This document shows, piece by piece, positions 53,704 to 62,549 of a DNA stretch of 64,000 bases; positions within the stretch are counted from its first letter, which is position 1; every line of letters begins with the position of its first letter. The notes under the pieces were generated by a model. The model searched no databases and was not told the DNA's origin. It was given only the letters and a program-made list of their open reading frames with translations. Location: positions 4,163 to 68,162 of the forward strand of contig DATKKE010000058.1 in assembly GCA_035543455.1 (NCBI GenBank), read 5' to 3'. A program made the translations under genes and the position numbers. Source of the DNA: CAIKOD01 sp035543455. Lineage in GTDB: Archaea; Halobacteriota; Methanomicrobia; Methanomicrobiales; Methanospirillaceae.

Positions 53704-55182
53704 ATGACCCTTTACCGGTGTAATGTCTGCAATACCTTCGAATACGATCCGGAACGGGGAAGTTCCCTCACAGGGATACGACCGGGTACAGAGCCCCCCG
53801 ATTTTCCCGATTCCTGGAGTTGCCCCATTTGCGGATCTGATAAGACGCACCTGAAACCCGTGTACGAAGTCCATGAGAAGACGATCGACAGGGCGTTTAT
53901 CTGTTCGGTATGCGGAACAAAAAATATCATACCGGGTGAAGAAGCCCCGCAACAACCCGCATACCTGGAAGAATGGGCACGGAAATCGGATAGTCTCGAA
54001 GTGTACATGGAGGACATCCATACCATCGCCGTGACGGGCGAATCCATATGGGAACCGATGAGGACGAAAAATCCCGTGATTTCATGGGATAAAATATTGA
54101 TCAAAGGTGCCCAGCTCGCACGGATACCCATCGGTACCGGTGTGCCTGTTAATACGAAGACGGTCATCGGTCCGGATGCGGGAGTACCGCTTGTCCTTGA
54201 AACACCGGTATACGTCACCCATATGTCCTTCGGGGCCCTTTCCCGGGAGGTAAAAATTTCGCTTGCAAAAGGGAGTGCGGCAGTTAAAACGGCAATAGGT
54301 TCAGGTGAGGGAGGGATCCTTGCCGATGAAAAGAAGGAGGCGTACCGGTATATCTTCGAGTACGTCCCGAACCGGTACAGTGTCACGGAAGAAAACCTCC
54401 GATCGGTGGACGCGATCGAGATTAAGATCGGACAATCGGCAGAACCCGGGCTGGGTGCCCGCCTGCCGGCCGAGAAGGTCACCGATGAGATTGCCGCTAT
54501 ACGGGGATATCCTGCAGGAACAGATATAGTCAGCCCGGCTATCTATGAGGATATCAGGAACAGGGAAGAGCTCAAGGATAAAATTGAATGGTTGCGTGAA
54601 ATGTCGGGCGGGAAACCCATCGGGGTGAAGATCGCGGCAGGTGACATCGAAGAAGATCTGGATATTATCATCTCTGCGGGTGCCGACTTCGTCACGGTCG
54701 ACGGTCGTCCCGGCGCAACTGGTGCCGCCATTAAATACATCAAGGACGCTACTTCCGTCCCTACTCCATTTGCCCTGTACCGGGCACGGAAACACCTGGA
54801 CTCCAGGGGTGCGGACAAGGTATCCCTTATCATAACGGGAGGACTCCGGATATCTTCGGATTTTGCCAAAGCCCTGGCAATGGGTGCTGATGCAATCGCG
54901 ATCGGGACGGCGGCCCTGATGGCATGCGGGTGCCAGCAATACCGTCTCTGCACGACAGGAACGTGCCCTGTCGGAGTGACGACACAGGATCCGGCATTGA
55001 GAAAACGACTTGATATCGATATATCGGCAAAAAAACTTGAAAATTACCTGAGGGTATCCACGAATGAACTCCGTGACTTCGCACGGCTTACCGGTTATTC
55101 GGATGTCCACGATATGAGTATCGACACGCTCTGTACTGCAAGCTCTGAAATTTCAGACTATACATCTATCCACCACGTATAA
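53704..55182 (+). CDS. rubredoxin-like domain fused to glutamate synthase (FMN) domain
   Basis: 492 residues. The start has two Cys pairs of a rubredoxin-like site (YRCNVCNTF at 5-8 and CPICGSDK about 40-43) and a third pair FICSVCGTKN near 66-69. The rest is the GltB FMN-barrel: VTHMSFGALSREVKISLAKGS (partial), GGILADEK, LPAEKVTDEIA, VDGRPGATGAA, ADAIAIGTAALMACGC, with a 3Fe-4S site C-G-C-x5-C-x4-C. No amidotransferase domain, so this is the archaeal glutamate-synthase-like type that needs ammonia or a partner. Confidence 0.88.
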   Translation: MTLYRCNVCNTFEYDPERGSSLTGIRPGTEPPDFPDSWSCPICGSDKTHLKPVYEVHEKTIDRAFICSVCGTKNIIPGEEAPQQPAYLEEWARKSDSLEVYMEDIHTIAVTGESIWEPMRTKNPVISWDKILIKGAQLARIPIGTGVPVNTKTVIGPDAGVPLVLETPVYVTHMSFGALSREVKISLAKGSAAVKTAIGSGEGGILADEKKEAYRYIFEYVPNRYSVTEENLRSVDAIEIKIGQSAEPGLGARLPAEKVTDEIAAIRGYPAGTDIVSPAIYEDIRNREELKDKIEWLREMSGGKPIGVKIAAGDIEEDLDIIISAGADFVTVDGRPGATGAAIKYIKDATSVPTPFALYRARKHLDSRGADKVSLIITGGLRISSDFAKALAMGADAIAIGTAALMACGCQQYRLCTTGTCPVGVTTQDPALRKRLDIDISAKKLENYLRVSTNELRDFARLTGYSDVHDMSIDTLCTASSEISDYTSIHHV

Positions 55183-55280
55183 TGACCTGACAGGATTAAG
55201 ATATGCGCCAGCCCCGATCTTGTCAGGAATTTATTGGTGAGAAAACGGGAAGAAATGACTGATCTGATAATGAGGAAAGC

Positions 55281-56006
55281 ATGGAATTAATAATCGAGGC
55301 AAAGGACCTGACGAAACAGTATGGCGACATTTTTGCCGTGGATCATATCTCCCTTTCGGTCCCGAAAGGGGCACTCTTCGGTCTTCTCGGCCCGAACGGG
55401 TCAGGCAAAACCACGATGATAAAGATACTGACTGGCCAGACAAGGGTCACGGGCGGGTCAGCCACCGTCCTTGGGATCGACGTGATGACCGACCCGGTCG
55501 GTGTCAGGTCGCTCGTGGGGATTATCCCCGAGCAGGAGACGCCGCCAAGTTTTCTGACCGCAGAGGAATACCTCTTTTTTGTCGGTGCCATCAGGAAAAT
55601 TCCTGACATACCGGAGGCCGCCTCATGGTGGTTCCGGTTTCTTGATTTCGAGGATAAACGGGAGGTGTTATGCAAGGACCTGTCCCGGGGGACCAGGCAG
55701 AAGCTGATGCTGGCACAGGCGTTTCTCCACCGGCCCGTTCTCGCCCTGATCGATGAGCCCCTGATAAATTTCGACCCGATAATGCAGAAAAAGGTCAAGG
55801 AGTTTTTTGTTTCATACGTCAGGGACGGGGGGACTATCTTCATCTCGACCCACATTCTTGAGATTGCCGAGGAAATCTGCACGGATTTTGCAATTCTTGA
55901 CCGGGGGAAACTTCTCTACACGGGTACGATCGGCGAACTGAATGAAAAGAAACAACACCTGTCCGAGTTTTTCTTTTCGAGAATCCAGGAAGACAGCCAT
56001 GGGTGA
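55281..56006 (+). CDS. ABC transporter ATP-binding protein
   Basis: 241 residues. Walker A GPNGSGKTT, Q-loop IPEQETPP, signature region LSRGTRQKL, Walker B VLALIDEPL and switch STHILEIAE. Like ATPases of ABC-2 type exporters. Stop overlaps the permease frame region; the pair is co-transcribed. Substrate unknown. Confidence 0.9.
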   Translation: MELIIEAKDLTKQYGDIFAVDHISLSVPKGALFGLLGPNGSGKTTMIKILTGQTRVTGGSATVLGIDVMTDPVGVRSLVGIIPEQETPPSFLTAEEYLFFVGAIRKIPDIPEAASWWFRFLDFEDKREVLCKDLSRGTRQKLMLAQAFLHRPVLALIDEPLINFDPIMQKKVKEFFVSYVRDGGTIFISTHILEIAEEICTDFAILDRGKLLYTGTIGELNEKKQHLSEFFFSRIQEDSHG

Positions 56007-56038
56007 TCGTCCCGATTCCGGTATCACGGGGTATGGTT

Positions 56039-57445
56039 ATGCTTGAGCTCTTCACGAACATGATGAAAGAGGAGTGGAGGCTCCATTCGACCATGTTTGG
56101 GAGTATATCCTTTGCACTATTCCCGGTTCTGATATTCGTCATTGTTCTTATGGGCTCGTTCCTCCTGCCCCTGTTCCGGGCAATCCTTCCGGGCGGAGAC
56201 CTTGCCCTGATAGTCACCGGTTCATTCATCCTCCTCGGCATTATGGTTGGAGGATTTGGTCTCCTTGGCAATGAAGTGATGAACCGGAGGTTCGGACAGG
56301 CAAGTCTGCTTGTGTATTCGTCCCGGAGTCTTCCCATCCCGGAAAGGACGATATTTTTCAATTTTGTGGTAAAAGACATCGTCTATTACCTCATACTCTG
56401 GGTGCTCCCGTTTGCGGCCGGGTTTACGGCTGCATCCCCATTTACCGGTGTTTCCCTGCTGACCTGTTTTCTCCTGACGCTCTCCCTCACCCTCTCGTTT
56501 CTTACCGGGCTTTCGGTAATTTTCTTCCTTTCGACGTTGTATTCGCGTTCGAAACTGCTCCTTGCGATAGTCCTGGCTACAGGTCTCATGGCCTCCCTGG
56601 GTCTGCTATCAACATTGGGAATGAACGGATTCGAATATTTCCCTCCTCTTTTGCTGTTCAGGCATTTTTCCTATGGAATGCTGCTCGTGGCATGTGTCCT
56701 GGTGGCCGTGCCTTTTACCCTGTCGATCTTTTTGTTCTCTCCGGAATTTACCGGGAGAGTAAAAAAATACAGGAACATGATCCCTCCTGTTGCCGGGAGA
56801 CTCAGTTTTTTTCCCGCACCGCCGCTGGCTGCAAAAGACTTAATCGACCTCTGGAGGAGCGGGGGAGGAATCGGGCAGATGTTGTTTTCCTTCCTGCTGC
56901 CGCTGGGGCTGGTCTGGTTTTTCCTCGCGGTGCTCGGAAATCTCGTTCCAACAGAGGACGTCCTGCTTGTTTTCGTTATCGTCACAGGAATTATTTCGGC
57001 AACGATGTACACCTGGCTTACCTCCTTTGATTCGTTCAGTTCGTACGCCTGCCTGCCAATCAGCGTATCAACGCTTATTACCAGTAAAATTTGCAGTTTT
57101 ACCGTTCTCCAGGCAATTCCCCTGGTATTTGTTGCCATGGTCACGGTTACGGTTTCCGGTGCAGGGTATCTCGTCCCGTCCCTGGTTCTCTGGTGTTCCG
57201 TTACATTTTATGCGCTTTCCGTAACGATTTTTCTTACCGGCCTCTCCCCAAACGTCCTCGTATACGATGTGAAAGTGCTGCTTGCCTTCCTGGTCCTAAC
57301 CGGAATACCGGTGATGACTATTATCGGTCTCCTGCTGCTCAACCCCTACTATGCGCTGGCATCCGCCTTTCTTGGAATCCCGGCCTGGATTCTCGTGCAT
57401 GCCGGGTATCATCGCTGGGACAGGACCGATATTGCAACATTCTGA
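56039..57445 (+). CDS. ABC transporter permease, about 12 membrane segments
   Basis: 468 residues with many hydrophobic segments over the whole chain. MLELFTNMMKEEWRLHSTMF is the cytoplasmic start (shown at 20 residues). The ATG at 56039 has GGGG seven bases upstream, so it is chosen over GTG 56003 and ATG 56033. Partner of the preceding ATPase. Confidence 0.82.
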   Translation: MLELFTNMMKEEWRLHSTMFGSISFALFPVLIFVIVLMGSFLLPLFRAILPGGDLALIVTGSFILLGIMVGGFGLLGNEVMNRRFGQASLLVYSSRSLPIPERTIFFNFVVKDIVYYLILWVLPFAAGFTAASPFTGVSLLTCFLLTLSLTLSFLTGLSVIFFLSTLYSRSKLLLAIVLATGLMASLGLLSTLGMNGFEYFPPLLLFRHFSYGMLLVACVLVAVPFTLSIFLFSPEFTGRVKKYRNMIPPVAGRLSFFPAPPLAAKDLIDLWRSGGGIGQMLFSFLLPLGLVWFFLAVLGNLVPTEDVLLVFVIVTGIISATMYTWLTSFDSFSSYACLPISVSTLITSKICSFTVLQAIPLVFVAMVTVTVSGAGYLVPSLVLWCSVTFYALSVTIFLTGLSPNVLVYDVKVLLAFLVLTGIPVMTIIGLLLLNPYYALASAFLGIPAWILVHAGYHRWDRTDIATF

Positions 57446-57549
57446 TGGTTCTCTTTCTCCGGACACAAGCTTCCGGGTCTTCATAGGCTGGCGTTCCGGA
57501 TCGTATCGCCGCAGGAGTAAGCTTATCGTAAGGAACGTAGATAACCTGA

Positions 57550-57927
57550 ATGGTTGATGCAATGGCCCGGATTTTGTTGATCGACGATGCTGAATATGCC
57601 AACGATCTTATGCAACTGATCCTCGTGGCAGGGGGGCATGAGATTGTGGGGAAGGCTCGCGATGGTTATGAAGGGATAGAAAAATACAGGCAGTTGAACC
57701 CCGACCTCGTCATCCTCGACGTCATTATGCCCCGGATGGGTGGGATGGAATGCCTCAATACGATCAGGCACATTAACCCCGAGGCAAAAATTCTTGTCGT
57801 ATCCGCAGACGGACAGGAAGAACACATCAAAAGGCTTGTCAGGGAAGGGGCAATGGGATATATCATAAAGCCCTACAAAAAAGACGTAGTCCTCGCTGAA
57901 ATACAAACGATCATGGGTGGCCCCTGA
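57550..57927 (+). CDS. single-domain CheY-like response regulator
   Basis: 125 residues. ILLIDDAEYANDLM gives the acidic pocket, Asp57 in VILDVIMPRMGGMEC is the phospho-acceptor, and the late lysine is in YIIKPYKKD. No output domain. The Met at position 5 may be the true start. No kinase gene nearby. Confidence 0.92.
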   Translation: MVDAMARILLIDDAEYANDLMQLILVAGGHEIVGKARDGYEGIEKYRQLNPDLVILDVIMPRMGGMECLNTIRHINPEAKILVVSADGQEEHIKRLVREGAMGYIIKPYKKDVVLAEIQTIMGGP

Positions 57928-57978
57928 TCAAACGGAATATTAAAATTCAGACCTGGAGGCCTGATTTTTTCACCCACA

Positions 57979-57990
57979 CATATTTATGAG
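57979..57990 (+). promoter_or_regulatory. TATA box for the 63-residue protein
   Basis: CATATTTATGAG lies about 27 bases before the ATG at 58013, so transcription would begin near the start codon, giving a leaderless mRNA. Confidence 0.5.
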
Positions 57991-58012
57991 TACTCCCGGT
58001 TATTCTCATAAT

Positions 58013-58204
58013 ATGAAACTTATTGTCGTGGGTAACCTGGGCGAGAGAGAGCTCCTCAAGGGGCCTTTATATATGAAAACAGGAAATGACGGACAGATTG
58101 TTCTCGGCAAAGACCTTGCTACAAAGGACGTGCTTGTTCTCGTCTTGAAACCGGTCCCCGAGGATAAAACAGACTATTCCGGGGAAGAAATAAAGGAAGC
58201 CTGA
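58013..58204 (+). CDS. 63-residue conserved-looking protein, unknown function
   Basis: Begins MKLIVVGNLGERELLKG and continues with GQIVLGKDLATKDVLVLVL, a small alpha/beta pattern, ending in an acidic tail. I recognise no family. The ATG at 58013 is preferred to 57986 because the TATA box covers the latter. Confidence 0.65.
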   Translation: MKLIVVGNLGERELLKGPLYMKTGNDGQIVLGKDLATKDVLVLVLKPVPEDKTDYSGEEIKEA

Positions 58205-58349
58205 ACAACCGGAAATAACAGCTTCGATCGTCGATGAAGAGACCAATTCATTCTCAATCGTTCCTGGCCGGTCCGGATGCGAATGATTCGTGGGGCAGAG
58301 AGTTGGCAGGGATCGGCAACTGTTGTAAAGCATCCTGACGGGTTTGCAC

Positions 58350-58985
58350 ATGACTGAAACAATAATAGCCGTTTCCCGGCTTAAAATTGAATTTCCTTAC
58401 GATTATGAACTAATCAGTGAAACAATCAGCAGGATCAGGAAGGCGGGGAGCAGGGGGGAACTTGGAAAAATTATTGCTGCAGAAGTGCAGGCCTACTCTG
58501 TTCCCGATCTCCAGGTAATCGGCGGAAGACTGAACAATGAGATCGCAAAAATACCGAATCCATACCGGGATGCGGTCAGGCCCTATTTTATCAGCCAGAT
58601 CTTCGGGATGCACCACGAGCTCCTCCTGATGAACCGGACCGGGAAGTTCGATACGATGAACGGACCGGTCAGCGACAGGGAGACCTTTCAGAAATTTTGT
58701 GACACTGTTCCTGAAGGGTGTTTTTCGTGGGATGAATCAGGTGTAAGAAACCCGTTTTTCCGTCGTCCGAGAAACAGGCTTTTCTACTACCTGATCGCTG
58801 CATTCACCATGTTTGTCCTCGAAAAACCCGGTCACCCGGTCGGAATGCCGTTTCCCGGGGGATTCAGGGTAGAATTGAAAGGGGATACATACTATTGCCT
58901 GATCAGGGACAAGGAGAAAGAGGTCTTCTATTCCATATGTAATTTCTGCCCGGCGGTGCAGAGCGAAGAATCACCGGCTTCGTAA
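58350..58985 (+). CDS. DUF2115 / UPF0305 family protein
   Basis: 211 residues, mostly helical, seen mainly in methanogens. C-terminal CNFCPAVQ (paired cysteines), and FPGGFRVELKGDTYYCLIRD (20 residues) match the family. Function unknown; the cysteines may bind metal. ATG at 58350 is likely, without RBS. Confidence 0.8.
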   Translation: MTETIIAVSRLKIEFPYDYELISETISRIRKAGSRGELGKIIAAEVQAYSVPDLQVIGGRLNNEIAKIPNPYRDAVRPYFISQIFGMHHELLLMNRTGKFDTMNGPVSDRETFQKFCDTVPEGCFSWDESGVRNPFFRRPRNRLFYYLIAAFTMFVLEKPGHPVGMPFPGGFRVELKGDTYYCLIRDKEKEVFYSICNFCPAVQSEESPAS

Positions 58986-59152
58986 ATCCGATCGGCACGT
59001 AAAGAAAATCTCTCTAAATTATTTCTCCTTTTGTGATATAACCCCGTGGTTAATATAATGAAATTGAGGGATCGAAGGTGATTTGATTAAATACCTTCAG
59101 GTGAAATAGTTGAAGTAGCTGATCCAACCAGCTGACGTGGAGTATATCAATT

Positions 59153-59980
59153 ATGACATCGTGCAGAACCTTATCGGGTATCATCGTCGCTCTTGTGCTG
59201 CTCATCGCCTGCACAGGATTCGTCCTTGCCGACCCCGGTGTTAATGCAACCCCTGAAGTGGCGGGAATCACCACTTCTACAAGTATCGACTGCATCGGTA
59301 CCGTTACCGAGTCGGATTCCCTGGCCATGACCATAACAAATACCGGTGCGGTCAATAGCCCACCGCTCGCCACGGGCCAGGTCCAGTATACCGCGGGATA
59401 TAATGACAACCTGATGGCTGTCAACGGGAAGACAACCTTTGTCAAATCGATGCAGATCTCGACAGCGAACACAATTGCTGATCAGAGCAACATAAAAGCA
59501 ACCACCAACCTCCAGTTCATCGGAATAGACGGCGGGCGTGCAACCCGTGATGAAGATCTCCTGATTGACGGGACTGGACAGGCGACCAGTACTGCGGGCA
59601 GCATTCTCTGTCCGTTTGCGTCCTCGACTTCGGATGTGATACCGGCGTTCTGTAACATCGTGCAGGCAGGCAGTTCGATCGATACAACCCTGACATCGGT
59701 CGTGACCAGTGCGAATACGCGGTTCATCGGAACCGACGCAACATTCCCGGTCGTGCTGAATTACAACATTGCTGCGAAGGGAATAACGCTCAGTGACGGC
59801 ACGTCCTCGCCGATGATCGGATCGGTGTCGGCCTACATAAAAGCACATATCCAGGAAGCCCGCAACGACTCCTCAACCAAATCTGAAGACCTCGTGTACT
59901 CCGAAACAGCGTCAGCAAGCGGTCTGATCGATAATTTCGCAAAATCGATCTCATACCAGTCGGGTTTTAACCTGATCTAG
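59153..59980 (+). CDS. secreted protein, unknown function
   Basis: 275 residues. A signal peptide (about 8-26, ending FVLADP) is followed by a Ser/Thr-rich, beta-type mature protein with no C-terminal anchor. Two Cys (CPF, FCN) around 150-165 may form a disulfide. No family recognised. A hairpin (CTGGG..CCCAG) and T-rich run follow the stop. Confidence 0.7.
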   Translation: MTSCRTLSGIIVALVLLIACTGFVLADPGVNATPEVAGITTSTSIDCIGTVTESDSLAMTITNTGAVNSPPLATGQVQYTAGYNDNLMAVNGKTTFVKSMQISTANTIADQSNIKATTNLQFIGIDGGRATRDEDLLIDGTGQATSTAGSILCPFASSTSDVIPAFCNIVQAGSSIDTTLTSVVTSANTRFIGTDATFPVVLNYNIAAKGITLSDGTSSPMIGSVSAYIKAHIQEARNDSSTKSEDLVYSETASASGLIDNFAKSISYQSGFNLI

Positions 59981-60573
59981 AGCATTGGATTCTGGGATTG
60001 GAGAAAAACCCAGTCCCTTCTTTAATACTTTTTCCATCCGGGTGATTTCCCTGCTAACAGGATCCATACCAATACAAAATGCTCCGGTTATTTTTTAATG
60101 GTTATTTTCTGGTTATCGCCTCAGGAGCCGGAAAACGTCAGGCAGGACCGAGAAAGAATTTTTTTTGGCAAGGCATCATTTTATCCCCTGCCTTCGTTGG
60201 TGATTTACGACGGAAAGATGGTAAAAAATAATACCTGAATTGCCATTGAATTAAAAAAAATGAATACACAGGAAACGGTGTGCTATTTCGCGCATGACTT
60301 TTTTCCTCATGTCCTCCCATCAGACGCTCCCGGGGCTCCACTCCGCCGCTGTGGCGACCCCGGTCGGGATAGGGCTGTCCTGTTGACTTTTTTCCTCTTA
60401 TCGTCCCATCAACCCTGTCCAAAGACTATCCTGACGGGGGAGGGGTGAAAACCCCCTCCTGCCAGATGTTTTGAATATGATATCAGAGAGGGCTCCGGAA
60501 CACAAGCTAAAAATTCGGAAAATCACCCAGTATTGGCAAAGATTTAGGGTAGGAGTTGGACCTTACCCATTTT
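59981..60573. other. intergenic region with dispersed repeat copy D
   Basis: 593 bases between convergent genes. It holds a possible terminator for the secreted protein (about 59992-60035), repeat copy D (60326-60463), and a short motif shared with the 43.7-kb gap (GGTAGGAGTTGGACCTTACCC, about 60548-60568). No gene is supported. Confidence 0.6.
60326..60463 (-). repeat. dispersed ~150-bp intergenic repeat, copy D
   Basis: Read on the minus strand: GGCAGGAGGGGGTTTTCACC, then GTCAGGATAG, TTGGACAGGG, CAGGACAGCCCTATCCC, GGGGTCGCCACAGCGGCGG and GGAGCCCCGGGAGC. All blocks of copy A are found in the same order; 138 bases. Confidence 0.8.
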
Positions 60574-61407
60574 TTATGTATGGTTATACCTCTCGACCAG
60601 TTTCTGCCACAGGGGGCCGTCGAATACGCCATCGATGGCCTCTTCTTCCATCCGGAGGTACAGGGAATAAGGAAGGGCCAGGGTAAGATACCGGTTATTG
60701 AGGATATGTCCGATACTGTATCGTGCGGACAGATCGGTATACCCAAGAACTGCCCGCGGGTTATCCGACCTAGCCTGGTCGTAGGCATATGCCCCGATCT
60801 GCTGGCATGCTGCACCGGGAGGGACAATAACCGGGTCGATGCCGTCGATAACGGCCCCCGCAAGCGTTACAAGCCCAGAAAGCTGGAGGGCATCGGCGAC
60901 AAATACCACGACGATCGGGGTATCTGGTGCATGTACGGCTTCAAGCGGGATAAAAAGAACGTAATTCTCCCTGATGTCTGTTTTCGGGAGGTCGTGTTCC
61001 ATCCAGCGGGCTGCTTTTTCGGGATTTCTATGAAAACGTTCTCCACTGAGGAATTTATCTCTCTCCCGCTCCGGGACGCGGCGGACAATGTCGGAATATT
61101 TTTTCCGGTCTTTACTGCTCTTCAGACCTTTTGAAAAAAAGCAGGACATGAACCCTATGCCGGCACCGCCAAATGCATCCGGATACCCTGTCCCGAAACC
61201 GAGCCCGGCAACCGCACCCGGGCATCCGCAGGTGGTCCGGTCGAACACTGCGGTCCGCCTGTTGGTCACGACCTGTGCGAAGAGGTACATGATGCACAGG
61301 TTGGCTCCTTTCTTCAACTGGAGAGGATTATCTGGTTTCGTATCGCTCCAGACAATCCCGACCGGCCCATAATCAAGGCAGCATTTCTCTGCAATCAGAC
61401 TTTTCAT
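60574..61407 (-). CDS. DUF169 family protein
   Basis: 277 residues. TTCGCPGAVAGLGFGTG (Cys-x-Cys) near residues 58-75 and the later LPYSLYLRMEEEAI are typical of DUF169, common in methanogens and other anaerobes. Function unknown; the conserved cysteines suggest redox or metal binding. Confidence 0.82.
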   Translation of the reverse strand: MKSLIAEKCCLDYGPVGIVWSDTKPDNPLQLKKGANLCIMYLFAQVVTNRRTAVFDRTTCGCPGAVAGLGFGTGYPDAFGGAGIGFMSCFFSKGLKSSKDRKKYSDIVRRVPERERDKFLSGERFHRNPEKAARWMEHDLPKTDIRENYVLFIPLEAVHAPDTPIVVVFVADALQLSGLVTLAGAVIDGIDPVIVPPGAACQQIGAYAYDQARSDNPRAVLGYTDLSARYSIGHILNNRYLTLALPYSLYLRMEEEAIDGVFDGPLWQKLVERYNHT

Positions 61408-61582
61408 GACGATTATCTCCCGTGTTTACTTGCCCGGCAAAATATGGCAGCAAGGCCAGGTACGTTTCCAAAACCGCATGTAACAGACGTGACTTCCCGG
61501 GTTTACGTTCCTGTCAGACCATCCTTTCATCATCATTCCCTCTTGACTACCGGTAGCCCGGTTTCTCAAGGGCCCAGTCCCG

Positions 61583-62257
61583 TTATTCTTCCGGCAGCCA
61601 TCCCATTTCGACCCACCAGTCGTATTCGTGCTTCCATACCGCTTTATTTGCCTTGATCAACTGGCAGAAATAATCTCTTCTCTGCCGGTGAATCTCATCC
61701 TGTTCCGGGTAATCAATCTCACCTTTAATCGACATCACAAGTTTACGGCCGAGTTCTCCAGCCTCTTTTTCTGCTGCCGGGAGAGCTGAAGGGTCCCTGC
61801 CGACTGCCACTCCCACGCCACCGATCGCTGTTGTTCCGAGCGAGGTCAGGGCGTGGTTCATGTATTTCACCACCTCGTCCTGGTTACTGCCACCTGCGGT
61901 ACATACCGAGCAGCCATATTTCCCTGTAAACATCTGGCAGTGAATCGCATCGGCACAGCGGTCGAATACCGCTTTTAAGGGTGCTGTAATCGAATCGATA
62001 TAATTGGGCGAGCCGAGCACGATACCGTCTGCATCCATCATTTTTTCAAACAGCGCAGGAAAATCGTCAACAAGGGTACAGTCTCCCGTTGCAAAACATG
62101 TCCCGCATGCCGTGCAGTATTCGATATGGAGTGAATAAACATCTACGAGTTCTGTTGTTGCACCTTCCTTTTCCGCACCGGAGAGGACACCTCTGACGAG
62201 CTGTAACGTCCGGCTCTCATTACCCCGCGGGCTTGCTATTAATCCAATGACTTTCAT
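61583..62257 (-). CDS. iron-sulfur flavoprotein (flavodoxin-fold NAD(P)H/FMN reductase)
   Basis: 224 residues. KVIGLIASPRGNESRT opens the FMN-binding fold. CTACGTCFATGDC is the compact C-x2-C-x2-C-x5-C cluster motif of archaeal iron-sulfur flavoproteins, and GSPNYIDSITAPLKAVFDR is the second FMN loop. These proteins carry electrons or reduce oxygen species in methanogens. ATG at 62257 is chosen (GAGG nine bases before it). Confidence 0.88.
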   Translation of the reverse strand: MKVIGLIASPRGNESRTLQLVRGVLSGAEKEGATTELVDVYSLHIEYCTACGTCFATGDCTLVDDFPALFEKMMDADGIVLGSPNYIDSITAPLKAVFDRCADAIHCQMFTGKYGCSVCTAGGSNQDEVVKYMNHALTSLGTTAIGGVGVAVGRDPSALPAAEKEAGELGRKLVMSIKGEIDYPEQDEIHRQRRDYFCQLIKANKAVWKHEYDWWVEMGWLPEE

Positions 62258-62549
62258 GAGAATACCTCTGCAGGTGATGTTCTTCGCCAGGTGCTTCATA
62301 ATGCTATCGGTAAGTAGTACGATCGACTCGAGGAATTGCGGTTCGGGAAGTTCAATAACACGGGTCAATCCCCTGTTTTCTCATACTCATCCGAAAACAG
62401 GTACCGGCATGAATGTTTCAGATGGAGGGTCATGGCAGACAGACCATGATAACCAGGTGTTATCGCAAACAACCTTCTCTCACGGCAGTTTCACAATACA
62501 TAAATGCAATACGGTTCGAGCATAGATGATACGCGGGGAACGGTGAATA

